Below, piece after piece: positions 1 through 8,710 of a DNA stretch of 64,000 nt; position 1 is the first letter of the stretch, and the number at the start of each line of letters is the position of its first letter. The translations under genes were made by a program, and so were the position numbers. The stretch lies in NCBI RefSeq assembly GCF_022698145.1, contig NZ_JALDAX010000024.1, positions 1-64,000 of the forward strand. The letters are read 5' to 3'. The notes below the pieces were generated by a model, which worked only from the letters and a program-made list of their open reading frames with translations, searched no databases and had not been told where the DNA came from. Source of the stretch: Streptomyces spinosisporus. GTDB taxonomy: Bacteria > Actinomycetota > Actinomycetes > Streptomycetales > Streptomycetaceae.

Positions 1-1
1 C

Positions 2-706
2 GGTGGCGGCGGCGCCTACATCGACGTGGCCCTGGCCGACTCGGTGGCGGCGTGGTCGTTGTGGGAGGTCGCCGACTACGTCGCGACCGGGGTGGAGCCC
101 GCGCCGCTCGGTACGGCGCACCGTCTGGCCGCGCCGTACCAGGCGTTCCGCTGCTCTGACGGGAACATGCTGGTCATCGGCGCGGTCGACCGCGCCTGGG
201 TGGCGCTGTGCGGGGTGCTGGGCATCGACCTCTCCGGCGACGCGCGCTTCGCGACGGAATACGAACGCTTCGTGCACCGCGAGCCCCTCGCGGACATCCT
301 CCAGAAGCAGTTCGCCACCGCCGACCGTGGACACTGGATGGCGGCCCTGCGAGCGGCCGGGGTGCCGTGCGGGCCGGTGAACGGAGTCGGTGACATCGTC
401 GGCGACGAGCAGTTCCTCGCACGGGGGCTGTTCGTCCACGACGAGCGGCGCCACGGCCAGCAGACCATCGTCAACACGCCGATCGTCTCCGACGGGGCAC
501 CCCGGGCGCGTGGAGCGGCGCCGGCACTGGGCCGGGACACCCTCAGGGTCCTCACCGAACTCGGCTACGACGAGCAGCACGCCAGGGCTCTGATCGAGGC
601 GGGCGTGGTCACCGCGCCTCCGCACGAGATCGACGCCGGCCCACAACCCGACCCGTCCGCCACCGACGCGACAATCGAGCCGGTCACGCCCACCACGACC
701 CGATGA
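2..706 (+). CDS. Family III CoA-transferase (CaiB/BaiF type), 5' partial
   Basis: The reading frame is open from the first base, so the N-terminal half lies outside the window; 234 residues remain. The visible part carries the family III pattern GGAYIDVALADS near the left edge, then a stretch with PYQAFRCSDG and GVPCGPVNGV, which are typical of the second half of formyl-CoA/succinyl-CoA transferases of this family. These enzymes move CoA from one acyl-CoA to a carboxylic acid. It ends 16 bases before the next gene, which has its own AGGAG site, so it is likely the upstream member of a four-gene operon for an organic or aromatic acid. The acid itself cannot be read from sequence. Confidence 0.85.
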   Translation, partial: GGGGAYIDVALADSVAAWSLWEVADYVATGVEPAPLGTAHRLAAPYQAFRCSDGNMLVIGAVDRAWVALCGVLGIDLSGDARFATEYERFVHREPLADILQKQFATADRGHWMAALRAAGVPCGPVNGVGDIVGDEQFLARGLFVHDERRHGQQTIVNTPIVSDGAPRARGAAPALGRDTLRVLTELGYDEQHARALIEAGVVTAPPHEIDAGPQPDPSATDATIEPVTPTTTR

Positions 707-722
707 CACAGGAGACACAGCG

Positions 723-1619
723 ATGACTGCACCTTCCGCCGTCGACTGGACCGGTGGCCTGGGACTGGCGCGGACCGCCACCGACGACGGGCCGGTCGTC
801 GTGCTGCGCCGCGACGCCGATCCCGCCGCCGCGATCGCGCTCGTCGACGGCCAAAGGCACCCGGACCTGCCGGCCCTGCTCGATGCCGCCGCGGGCGATC
901 CGTCGCGCATCACGGCCGGGGAAGTACTCGACGCCCCCGACCGGTCCCTGCTGAGCCCGGTCGGCCGGCCAGGAAAGATCATCTGCATCGGCCAGAACTA
1001 CCTCGACCACGTCCGCGAGGGCGGCCGTACCGGCGGACCCGCGTACCCGGACCTGTTCCCCAAGTGGCACACGTGCCTCAGCGGCCCCTACGCCGACGTG
1101 CCGCTCCCACCGGAATCCGACCAGATCGACTACGAGAGCGAGCTGGCCGTGGTCATCGGCCGGCGGGTGCGTCGGGTCACCGCCGAGAGCGCCTCGGACG
1201 TGGTGTTCGGGTACACCGCCGCCAGTGACGGCTCGGTTCGCGACTACCAGGTCCACACCGGCCAGCGCACGGCCGGAAAGGCGTGGGACTCCCTCACCCC
1301 GCTCGGGCCGGTCGTCGTGCCCGCCGAAACGCTGGGCGGAGACCGCCCCGATCTCGCCATCACCGGGGTGCTCGACGGCCAGGTCGTGCAGGACGACCGG
1401 ACGGCGAAGCTGCTCTTCGGCGTGCCCGAGCTCATCGCCTACATCACCACGGTGATGACGCTCGAACCAGGTGACCTCATCCTGACGGGGACCCCTTCCG
1501 GGGTCGGCGTCGCCCGTAAGCCGCCGCTGTGGCTCAGGGACGGTTCGGAGTTCGAGGTGCGCATCGAGGGCATCGGCTCGCTGCGCAACCGCTACGTCGC
1601 CGAGCGGGTGTCCCCGTGA
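723..1619 (+). CDS. Fumarylacetoacetate hydrolase (FAH) family protein
   Basis: A full-length 298-residue protein. The C-terminal two thirds show the FAH fold signature: GQNYLDH near residue 89, the metal-binding acidic stretch DYESELAVVIG near 137, and the late LTGTPSGVG motif near 257. Family members hydrolyse C-C bonds of 1,3-diketo acids or act as decarboxylases or isomerases of ring-cleavage products, using a divalent metal. The start ATG follows AGGAGACACAGCG. Its stop overlaps the GTG start of the next gene (GTGA), pointing to translational coupling. The exact substrate is unknown; a fumarylpyruvate-type substrate is one option given the monooxygenase two genes downstream. Confidence 0.88.
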   Translation: MTAPSAVDWTGGLGLARTATDDGPVVVLRRDADPAAAIALVDGQRHPDLPALLDAAAGDPSRITAGEVLDAPDRSLLSPVGRPGKIICIGQNYLDHVREGGRTGGPAYPDLFPKWHTCLSGPYADVPLPPESDQIDYESELAVVIGRRVRRVTAESASDVVFGYTAASDGSVRDYQVHTGQRTAGKAWDSLTPLGPVVVPAETLGGDRPDLAITGVLDGQVVQDDRTAKLLFGVPELIAYITTVMTLEPGDLILTGTPSGVGVARKPPLWLRDGSEFEVRIEGIGSLRNRYVAERVSP

Positions 1620-2428
1620 CCGCCACGACCGCCGCCGGGCCGGCGATCACGACCACGGTCCACGGCGGCGTCGGCACCATCGAGATCAGCAATCCGGACC
1701 GTCGCAACGCGCTGTCGGTATCGATGATGTTCGATCTCGCCGACACCGTGCACGCCCTGAACTCCGACGCCGACGTCCGTGTCGTCGTCCTGCGCGGCGC
1801 GGGCGAGGAAGCGTTCGTCTCCGGGGCCGACCTCAGCGAGTTCGGCGGACGGACGCAGGAGGCGCAGCAGCACTCCGATCAGGCGTCGGAGAGCATGTTC
1901 GCCCGCCTTTCGGAGGTGTCCGTCCCGTTGATCGCCCGCATTCACGGCTACTGCCTGGGAGCCGGCGTCGCCATCGCGCTCAACGCGGACCTGCGATGCG
2001 CCGACACCCGTGCGGTCCTGAGCATCCCGGCCGCCAGGCTGGGCATCGGCTATCCGCTCGCCCAGACCGCCGACCTCGTCCACACGGTCGGCCCCTCGGC
2101 GGCGGCCGATCTGCTCTACACCGGTCGCCGCGTCCCCGCCGTAGAAGCCCAGGCGCTCGGCCTGCTGGATCGCGTCGTCGAGACGGAGGGGCTCGGCGAG
2201 GTCGTCGACGAACTCGCCGCGACGATCGCCGGCAACGCACCGTTGTCGGTCCGTGCGGCCAAAGCGGCCATCAGATCGGTGCGCCGTACGACGGAGTCGG
2301 CGCCGGACCACGACGAGATCCGACGCGGCGCCCTGGCCGAGATCGCCCGCTGTGGCACCTCCGGAGACCTGCGCGAGGGGACCGCCGCGTTCCTCGAGAA
2401 ACGCGCACCCCGATTCACCGGCCGCTGA
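1616..2428 (+). CDS. Enoyl-CoA hydratase/isomerase family protein
   Basis: A 270-residue crotonase-fold protein. I chose the GTG at 1616 because it overlaps the stop of the FAH gene and gives a normal N-terminus (VTATTAAGPAI); the open frame extends further upstream but inside the previous gene. The oxyanion-hole motifs are visible: SGADLSEF near residue 65 and HGYCLGAGVAIAL near 108. In the position where hydratases carry the catalytic Glu (PE-x-x-LG) this protein reads PAARLG, so classical hydration chemistry is doubtful; isomerase, hydrolase or decarboxylase activity is possible. It is likely co-transcribed with the CoA-transferase upstream. Confidence 0.85.
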   Translation: MTATTAAGPAITTTVHGGVGTIEISNPDRRNALSVSMMFDLADTVHALNSDADVRVVVLRGAGEEAFVSGADLSEFGGRTQEAQQHSDQASESMFARLSEVSVPLIARIHGYCLGAGVAIALNADLRCADTRAVLSIPAARLGIGYPLAQTADLVHTVGPSAAADLLYTGRRVPAVEAQALGLLDRVVETEGLGEVVDELAATIAGNAPLSVRAAKAAIRSVRRTTESAPDHDEIRRGALAEIARCGTSGDLREGTAAFLEKRAPRFTGR

Positions 2429-2460
2429 CCGGCCAATACCAACGACGAGCGGGAGTACTG

Positions 2461-3663
2461 ATGCACATTGTCGTGATAGGTGCCGGAGTGGGCGGGATCG
2501 CGGTGGCGCTCGGCCTCCAGCAGCGCGGCCTGGACGTCTCGGTGTACGAGCAGGCATCGGCCGTGACGGCCGTCGGCGCGGGGGTCATCATCGCCCCCAA
2601 CTCCCACCGCCTGCTCACCGACGAGTGGGGTATCGACGCGGTGCCGGGCGGTGTGCAGCCGCCCACGCTGCACCTGCGCCGCTGGCAGGACGGCACCACC
2701 ATCAGCGAGCAGCAGCTGGGAGCCGTCGCGGTCCAGCGCTTCGGAGCCCCCTACGTCGCCATGCATCGGGCGGATCTGATCGACGCGCTCGCCGCCGGAC
2801 TCGAGCCCGGCACCGTGAGCCTGCGCAAGCGGCTGACCGGTCTCGTCCAGGACGACAAGGGCGTCACCGTCTCCTTCGAGGACGGCAGGGTCGAGCGGGC
2901 CGATCTCGTGATCGCCGCCGATGGGACACGCTCCGCGTCGGCCGCCGCCCTCGGGGAATCGACGGTGGCGCGCCCGAGCGGCTTCGCCGCCTACCGAGGC
3001 TTCGCCCCCAAGCAGCTGATCGCGGAGATCGGCGAGTCGCACAACACCTGGCTGGGTCCGAACCAGCACTTCGTCCACTACCCGATCAGCGGCGGCGAGC
3101 TGCTGAACTTCGTCGCCATCGTGCCGACCACCCGCCAGGAGACGGAGGCGTGGAGCTCACCGGGCGAGGTCTCCGACGTCCGCCGGGCGTTCACCGGGTG
3201 GGACCCACGGGTGCGGCGGATCCTCGACGCGACCGAGGAGGTCACCCTGTGGGGCCTCTACGACCGTCCCGTCCGGGACCGGCTCGACTTGGGCCGGGTC
3301 GTCCTGCTCGGTGACGCCGCCCACCCGGTGCTGCCGTTCTTCGCGCAAGGCGCGAGTCTCGCGCTCGAGGACGCGGCGGTGCTCAGCGCCCTGGTAGTCG
3401 ACGCACCGGCCCTCGGCCTGGACCGGGTGCTGTCGGCCTACTCCCGCGTACGGGTGCCACGCATCCGGAAGGTCCAGGACGCCTCGTTCCGCAACGCCAC
3501 GATGTTCCACCTCCCCGATGGCCCGGAACAGCAGCAGCGCGACGCCTTCCTCGGCGACCCGGCCAGCCCGAGCCCGCTGCGTGCCAACGCCTGGCTGTTC
3601 GGCCACGACGTCCGCGACGACGCCGCCGCCGCGCGCGCGGATCTGTCCACCGTCGGGCCGTAG
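2461..3663 (+). CDS. FAD-dependent aromatic monooxygenase (group A flavoprotein)
   Basis: A 400-residue protein with an N-terminal Rossmann dinucleotide fold (VIGAGVGGIAVAL, residues 4-16) ending in an acidic YEQ, a DG-type segment (ADLVIAADGTRS) and the GDAAHPVLPFFAQGASLALED motif around residues 281-301. This is the pattern of salicylate/3-hydroxybenzoate-type hydroxylases, which use NAD(P)H and FAD to hydroxylate a phenolic acid. The open frame starts far upstream within the previous gene, but ATG 2461 is preceded by GCGGGAG and begins exactly at the Rossmann beta strand. It is the last gene of the operon, 32 bases after the crotonase gene. Confidence 0.88.
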   Translation: MHIVVIGAGVGGIAVALGLQQRGLDVSVYEQASAVTAVGAGVIIAPNSHRLLTDEWGIDAVPGGVQPPTLHLRRWQDGTTISEQQLGAVAVQRFGAPYVAMHRADLIDALAAGLEPGTVSLRKRLTGLVQDDKGVTVSFEDGRVERADLVIAADGTRSASAAALGESTVARPSGFAAYRGFAPKQLIAEIGESHNTWLGPNQHFVHYPISGGELLNFVAIVPTTRQETEAWSSPGEVSDVRRAFTGWDPRVRRILDATEEVTLWGLYDRPVRDRLDLGRVVLLGDAAHPVLPFFAQGASLALEDAAVLSALVVDAPALGLDRVLSAYSRVRVPRIRKVQDASFRNATMFHLPDGPEQQQRDAFLGDPASPSPLRANAWLFGHDVRDDAAAARADLSTVGP

Positions 3664-3693
3664 ACGAGAGGCACGACACCTTCAGGGCATCGT

Positions 3694-3745
3694 CCCGGAC
3701 ACGTGGACGCCCGCGGCACCCGGCCCGGCTCAGGCCGTGTCCGGG
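3694..3745. terminator. Possible bidirectional terminator between convergent genes
   Basis: A perfect 10-bp inverted repeat (CCCGGACACG at 3694-3703, CGTGTCCGGG at 3736-3745) with a GC-rich interior that can fold further. It lies just after the monooxygenase stop and overlaps the 3' end of the convergent MarR gene. There is no T-run, as is usual for actinomycete terminators. Part of the repeat is also coding sequence for the MarR C-terminus, so the fold may be incidental. Confidence 0.35.
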
Positions 3746-4212
3746 GGCGTCCAGCCGGGCAGGCCGTCGATGACCTCGCCCAGCAGTTCGCGCAGCTGGC
3801 GGTAGCGCTCATCGCCCAGGGACCGGCGAATGTGCTGCTCAAGATCGCTGACGATGCGCTCGGCCTTGGTCAGTTCGTCCCGGCCACTGTCGGTCAGGTG
3901 CAGTTCCTGGATGTTGCGGTGACGTGGATGGGTACGGCGTTCGATGAGCCCCCGCTCGCTCAGCTTGCCGACGAGGAGAGCCACCGCCTGCGGGGTGACG
4001 CCCATGAGGCGGGCGAGTTCCGCGCCGGTCACCCCCGGAGTGGCCTGAAGGCTGATCAGGACCGAGTAGTGGGAGCTGGGCACCCCGACCTCGCGCAGCG
4101 GGCGCTCCTTCGCGCTCCGCACGCTCAGGTCGGCGCGGTGCAGGGCCCACGCCACGCGGGCGAAGACGTCCTCACTGGAGGGGGGCGCGTCATGCGCCGG
4201 ACTGCCACTCAT
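3730..4212 (-). CDS. MarR family transcriptional regulator
   Basis: A 160-residue protein with the MarR winged helix in the middle: LQATPGVTGAELARLMGVTPQAVALLVGKL is the helix-turn-helix, followed by the wing ERRTHPRHRNIQELHLTDSG and C-terminal dimerisation helices. The open frame reaches 4479, but ATG 4212 gives a normal length and the upstream translation is not MarR-like. It faces the monooxygenase operon convergently, so it is a candidate regulator of that operon or of itself. A perfect palindrome 30 bases upstream (4242-4253) is a plausible binding site. Confidence 0.88.
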   Translation of the reverse strand: MSGSPAHDAPPSSEDVFARVAWALHRADLSVRSAKERPLREVGVPSSHYSVLISLQATPGVTGAELARLMGVTPQAVALLVGKLSERGLIERRTHPRHRNIQELHLTDSGRDELTKAERIVSDLEQHIRRSLGDERYRQLRELLGEVIDGLPGWTPPDTA

Positions 4213-4241
4213 GAGGATGAGCCTACAGCCGTTAAAGCACA

Positions 4242-4253
4242 TCAAGCGCTTGA
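4242..4253. promoter_or_regulatory. Palindromic operator candidate for MarR
   Basis: A perfect 12-bp palindrome TCAAGCGCTTGA, 30 bases upstream of the MarR start. MarR proteins commonly bind such short dyads over their own promoter. Only this one copy was seen, so assignment is by position. Confidence 0.45.
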
Positions 4254-4739
4254 CGTGCAGCAAGCGCAGGGCGGTGTGCTCGCCGCCCTGCATCTGTTGG
4301 AAATGGGACATCGTCACATCGCACCAGTGAACGGGCCGATGCGCCCCGCGCCCGCACTCACGTGGCTGGGCGAGTCGCACGGAAGGCATTGGACCCATCC
4401 GCATGGCAAAGTTCACCAGAGCGCTCCCGAGGGGACCGGCTGGCGGCCCGCTCCGTTCACGAGGGCCCTTCGATCTCACCCCCGCTCACCGCGACTGCCG
4501 CATGATCCAGTCGCGCATCTCGGGACCTGGGCTGCAAGGAGTACGCGCCATGGGCTCACGACGATGACGAAAGGCTCAACCGGCCTTCTGAGCAGGCTCG
4601 CGAAACGGCGGCCACAGCCGGGCTCAGAGAACGCCGTCAGCAGGCGCGCTGGAGGAGAGTGAAGGCCGCATGGGCGGAGTCGTGACGTGCGCAGTCCCAC
4701 GACTTCCTTGACCTGGATGTCGCTGGAGTCGCTTGACGG
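4254..4739. other. No gene recognised
   Basis: About 490 bases with overlapping open frames on both strands but no recognisable protein. The right half, from about 4560, may be older relics of transposable elements, because recognisable transposase debris begins at 4740. Confidence 0.4.
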
Positions 4740-5005
4740 TCGCAGAGGATCCCGGTCGAAGTCGAGCTCGTGATCTGCCAATTGCGGCAGACCTATCCGA
4801 AGTGGGGAGCCCGGAGGTTCGCACACGAGCTGACCCTTCGGGGTGTCGCCAACGCGCCCGGCCGGTCGACCGTGCACCGCACTCCTGGTCCGCAACGGGC
4901 TGGTCAACCACCAGGTCCAGGTTCATCGACGCGTTTACAAGCGATGGCAGCGGGATGCTCCGATGCAGTTGTGGCAGATGGACTTGATGATCGGCAGTTT
5001 TAGAT
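4740..5005 (+). pseudogene. IS481/IS3-like transposase remnant (frameshifted)
   Basis: Two frames must be joined to read the N-terminal part of an integrase-type transposase: first IPVEVELVICQLRQTYPKWG and the following ARRFAHELTLRGV, then after a frameshift near 4880 LVRNGLVNHQVQVHRRVYKR and WQRDAPMQLWQMDLMIG. This is the helix-turn-helix region and the start of the catalytic domain of IS481/IS3-type transposases, where WQMDLM leads into the first catalytic Asp. The match stops abruptly after DLMIG, so the rest is lost. It is a dead fragment. Confidence 0.65.
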
Positions 5006-5399
5006 AGCCAGTCCCGGCGATGTCGCCGCTGAAGCGCAAGCTGGTACCAGCGAGCGGTGCGCTCGCCGCCTTGCTCGCCTTCGATCGCGCCTTTGTGGCC
5101 GGGTGCTTGCTGCTGTGCGGGGCGAACTCATGAGCCGCGCAGGCTCCGACCGCCCCCAGCGCCATCACCATGCCAATGATCATCTTCTAGTCGGCCATAC
5201 CTGTTCTGTCCCCCTGCAAAGTCGTCATGGTGGTCCACCACCGCCTGTAGCTTGCACCCGCCCAGAGGGGCAAGTCCGTTGAGCGAGGATGCCGGCCACC
5301 CCACGCCTGAAGACCACTCCTCATGGCTCCGTCCCCGCAGGGGCCGACACCAACGCCGCCTGCAGGACATCCATCCCCGCGGCTAAATCTGGCGGTGCA

Positions 5400-5595
5400 T
5401 CAACCCTTCCATACGCCGCCACACCTGCCGCGAAAGAACAATTGGATCCTCCCAGCTCATCCGCCTCAGCCTCGCCGAAATTAGACGCCTGATCACCCGC
5501 CTCACCCCGCCGATCCACACCCGTCGACCACATCTTGCACTGGTCAGTCTCGCGACACCGACGCCAGCATCAAGCCCGAAGCAGTCACTGCAAGC
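5400..5595 (+). pseudogene. Transposase C-terminal remnant (IS701-like)
   Basis: One frame reads LIRLSLAEIRRLITRLTPPI followed by HTRRPH; the neighbouring frame then gives VDHILHWSVSRHRRQHQARS. This resembles the arginine-rich tail of IS701-type transposases (LSLAEIRRLL... then a W-S-x-W-R-R-R-H-Q stretch). Only about 60 codons survive, with at least one frameshift. Assigned from memory of the tail motif, so the family is tentative. Confidence 0.45.
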
Positions 5596-6280
5596 GACGC
5601 ACCCACAGCTCCTGAACTGCCCAGCGATCAGAACAACCACCGTTGGAGTACTGACGAGTTGCTGCGCCGGTCCCCCCGCGGCTTGACTCCCTCTCGGCAC
5701 CGACACCGAAAGCCTGCTCGCTGCGCTGTCGGGGCGGCTGTGCACGCACGCCCCGAACAGCAGTTGGGACATCGGCATGTGGTTCTACGACCTCACCGAC
5801 CGGCCCGACCACGGACGCACCCACGATCGCAGGCTGTCCGTCGCCGGCGACCCGTGCGCCCTCCACGGGGACTCCGATCCCCACCCGGAAGACCTCTATG
5901 CGGCCCTCACCGACCCTGTCATCGGGCTGGCCTGCCCCATCCGCGGACGGCGGGAAGGAGCTCCCCCTTTTTCACGGCGGCCCAGGCCAATCACGACCGT
6001 GCGATGAACTCCCACAGACCAGGGCTCGCCCGGCCCCGCGTGAGATCCCGAACGGCATGCTCACCGGACACCACACATGTCGGCCCGTAGCCCCGGCGGT
6101 AAAGCGGGACTGGGTGACGGTACAGAGTCAGAGGGCGGAGTACTCGCCAAGACGGACATCGGCCCGATCCTCTGCGCCCGCTCCGCCCCCGGAGAGGGAT
6201 GTCCGGCGCGTTCTCACTGCCCTGTTCGCTTTTCGCATTTGAGAGCCGTCGCGCCTCCGAGCATCCGTGTCAGCAAGCGA
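5596..6280. other. No confident gene; relic coding sequence
   Basis: A short + strand frame around 5695-6007 gives protein-like sequence (GTDTESLLAALSGRL, then WDIGMWFYDLTDRPD) but lacks a start and is interrupted upstream. I cannot name its family. The remainder up to the NACHT gene shows no recognisable feature. Confidence 0.35.
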
Positions 6281-8458
6281 TCAGCCATCATCCACACGTC
6301 TGGCGAGATGGCGTTGCAGGTCGATGTGCCGAAACTGGTACACCGCTCCCACTTGCCGCAGCACTCCCCGATGCTGGTGCGCGTCGGCGAGGAAGGCCAT
6401 GAGGTTGCGGGGAATGTGGTGGCGGGAGGCTAGATGGAGCTTGGACGCGGTGAAGGGGCCCCAGACGGTTCTTGTAAAGGCGATGGTCAGGCCGAGCCAG
6501 AGGGCACCCGCCAACAGGGCCGCTTGAATCGCGGCGTTTGCCCCGCTCAGGACAAGGAGCAGCCACGGGCCGAGACCCGTAGAGGCTGCGACACCGAGCG
6601 TGAGGGTCCAAAAGACTCGTCTGTCTCGTGCCCAGAGCTCCACAGGGCCGACCGCTGAGGCCGTGTCGGCTGAGGTGACTCCCAGCCCGAAGGCAATGCA
6701 CAGGCCCAGTGCGATCGTCGCGACCCGGACAGGGGGCAGCCCGGTGGAGGCGACGAGTAGGACCGCGGCGGCGAGCACGATGGCCGATGCCGGCCAGTTC
6801 GGTGCCCACTGCAGGCCTGATGCGGGCCGGCGGGGTTCTTCGTCGAAGGCCAACCAGCCTGGCAGTGCGAGGACGATCCCGGCGAAGACGCCGAGGATGG
6901 GGCCGACGATCAGGGCGAAAGCCTTGTCGTTGGCATCGGGAGGGATGATGGAGCAGACGGCCGTAGACACGACGGTGAGAAAGAGGCACATCGCGCGGGT
7001 GACCATCGCGGGGATGCTGCGTTGAACGCCTCGTTGCAGCTTCCACCAGGCCAGGTCAGGGCTGGCGTTATGGAAGCGGTGAAGGTAGCGCGCGAGGAAG
7101 ACGAAGGTGTTCTGGGCCTGTTGAGGCGTCCACCGGCATGGATAGCGGGGATGGGAGCGGTAGGCAGCCGTGATGAACGCGGAGAAAAGGTGGCGCTCGA
7201 CCGCGACCCGGGTGGGAAAGCGTGATGTTTCGCAGAGTTCTGCGGGGTTGGGCAAGTCCTGGGAGCTCTCGCCGGGGCGGGGGTTGTAGATGGCACGGGC
7301 CAAAAAGAGCATGAGCGGTGTGCGCAATGCCTCACCAACGGGCGTTGTGGTGCCCAGCTGAGCAGCGACCGGGCCCCAACGGTCAGCGGCGTATCCGCTG
7401 GCTCCGGCATCGCGCTGGACGTAGGCGGCGACATCTTCGGCATCCAGAGGACGCAGTTCGATGCCTGCCGCCCCGGCCAGCCTGGCCGGCACGCCGGAGT
7501 GGGGGTACAGCACGTTCCGGTATTCGCCGACGCGGCTGGACAGGACGACGGGATGCCCCATGGGAAGCGCTTCGTTGATCGCGCTGAGAGCTGCCGCGCG
7601 AAGAGGGGTAGGAATCTCGTCGAAGCCGTCCAGGACGGGGAGGATCAGGCGGCGGCCGAGCAGAGCACGGGCGCGATCAATCTGTCCGTACCGCGTGGGT
7701 GCAGGTTCAGCCAGGGTGGGGTAGTCCGAGGCGAGCCGCTCCGCCATCCACGCGTAGAGGTCCTGTCGTGTGGGATTCCACGTCGCCAGCGGAAACAGCA
7801 CCGGAACGGCACTGGAGTGCGGGCCGGCGGCGCTCGTCATCCGTCGATGAAGCAGCCCCAACACCAGCCGCGAGAGGAGGACCGTTTTCCCCGCGCCGGG
7901 CCCTCCCAGCACCAAAAGTCGCCGTGTGGGAACCCTTTCTGCGAATACGCGCGTTATCTCCGCCCCGGATCCTTCCAACTCCGCTGGAGAATTCGCCCAC
8001 CCCTCATGGACACCCAGCTCTCCAGGCCAGTCGGCAGCCGTCGCCCGGAGCAGCGGCCACGATTCGACCAGATCGTCCGGGGCAGCCCTCCACCGCACCG
8101 TCATGGGATGCGGATCGTTCACGCGCCGCACCTGGACCTCGGTCTCCCACTGATGCTGCACGGCCTGTGCCAGGTGCTCTGCGATGTCCCCCAGTGGCTG
8201 CTCGGCAGCACGTTCCGCACCCGAACGGAAGGTCACCCAGGACAGGAACAACGGAGCAAGCGTAGGCATCAGTGACACTGCAGTCGCGGCAGCCCCAAGG
8301 TTGAAACGGTCAGCGACCCACAACGCGCCGATCATCCCGCCCAACGCCAACACCAGGTAGACCGCACTCACTCGCCGCGCTGCGCTTTCCCATCCCCCCA
8401 TGCCCGCCATCATCTCGCGCGCATCCAGGCCTAGGAAGGCAGATGGTGACGCCTGCAC
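6281..8458 (-). CDS. Membrane-associated NACHT-domain NTPase (STAND class)
   Basis: A 725-residue protein, counting from GTG 8458; ATG 8410 is an equally good start. Order: one or two hydrophobic segments at about residues 30-75, a soluble linker, then a NACHT P-loop NTPase with Walker A GGPGAGKT (185-192) and Walker B LILPVLDGFDEI (about 271-282), a helical region, and about six hydrophobic helices from residue 500 to 690. STAND NTPases act as signal-sensing switches; in bacteria many serve in defence or in developmental signalling. No effector nuclease or protease domain is visible, so the C-terminal membrane region is probably the output or anchor. The adjacent upstream gene in the same direction encodes a SpoIIE phosphatase, 252 bases away. 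Confidence 0.85.
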   Translation of the reverse strand: MQASPSAFLGLDAREMMAGMGGWESAARRVSAVYLVLALGGMIGALWVADRFNLGAAATAVSLMPTLAPLFLSWVTFRSGAERAAEQPLGDIAEHLAQAVQHQWETEVQVRRVNDPHPMTVRWRAAPDDLVESWPLLRATAADWPGELGVHEGWANSPAELEGSGAEITRVFAERVPTRRLLVLGGPGAGKTVLLSRLVLGLLHRRMTSAAGPHSSAVPVLFPLATWNPTRQDLYAWMAERLASDYPTLAEPAPTRYGQIDRARALLGRRLILPVLDGFDEIPTPLRAAALSAINEALPMGHPVVLSSRVGEYRNVLYPHSGVPARLAGAAGIELRPLDAEDVAAYVQRDAGASGYAADRWGPVAAQLGTTTPVGEALRTPLMLFLARAIYNPRPGESSQDLPNPAELCETSRFPTRVAVERHLFSAFITAAYRSHPRYPCRWTPQQAQNTFVFLARYLHRFHNASPDLAWWKLQRGVQRSIPAMVTRAMCLFLTVVSTAVCSIIPPDANDKAFALIVGPILGVFAGIVLALPGWLAFDEEPRRPASGLQWAPNWPASAIVLAAAVLLVASTGLPPVRVATIALGLCIAFGLGVTSADTASAVGPVELWARDRRVFWTLTLGVAASTGLGPWLLLVLSGANAAIQAALLAGALWLGLTIAFTRTVWGPFTASKLHLASRHHIPRNLMAFLADAHQHRGVLRQVGAVYQFRHIDLQRHLARRVDDG

Positions 8459-8710
8459 CCCGTGAAGGGGTAAGGCGGCCTTGGTGTCGCCCGGCGGGCC
8501 CAGCCCGCAACGGTCCCCTCCACTGAGGCGCGTCCGGCAGATCCGGGGATAGTGCGCCGGTAGAGCCGCAGTGCACCAGCGAGCAAATGCTCTGCTCTGC
8601 TGGTTCGTTGGGAAGCCATGGACGTTCCGACCGGCTGGAGTGAGGTCTGTGTGGCCGCCCTCGGCTCATCAGCTCGCTGGGGAGCCTGCTGCCCGCTCAT
8701 TCATGGTCCT

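Noticed and set aside
4935..5183. An 82-residue minus-strand frame beginning like a small membrane or lipoprotein
   Set aside because: Its hydrophobic start (MVMALGAVGACAA) is suggestive, but the 3' half is antisense transposase debris and there is no ribosome site, so I did not list it as a gene.
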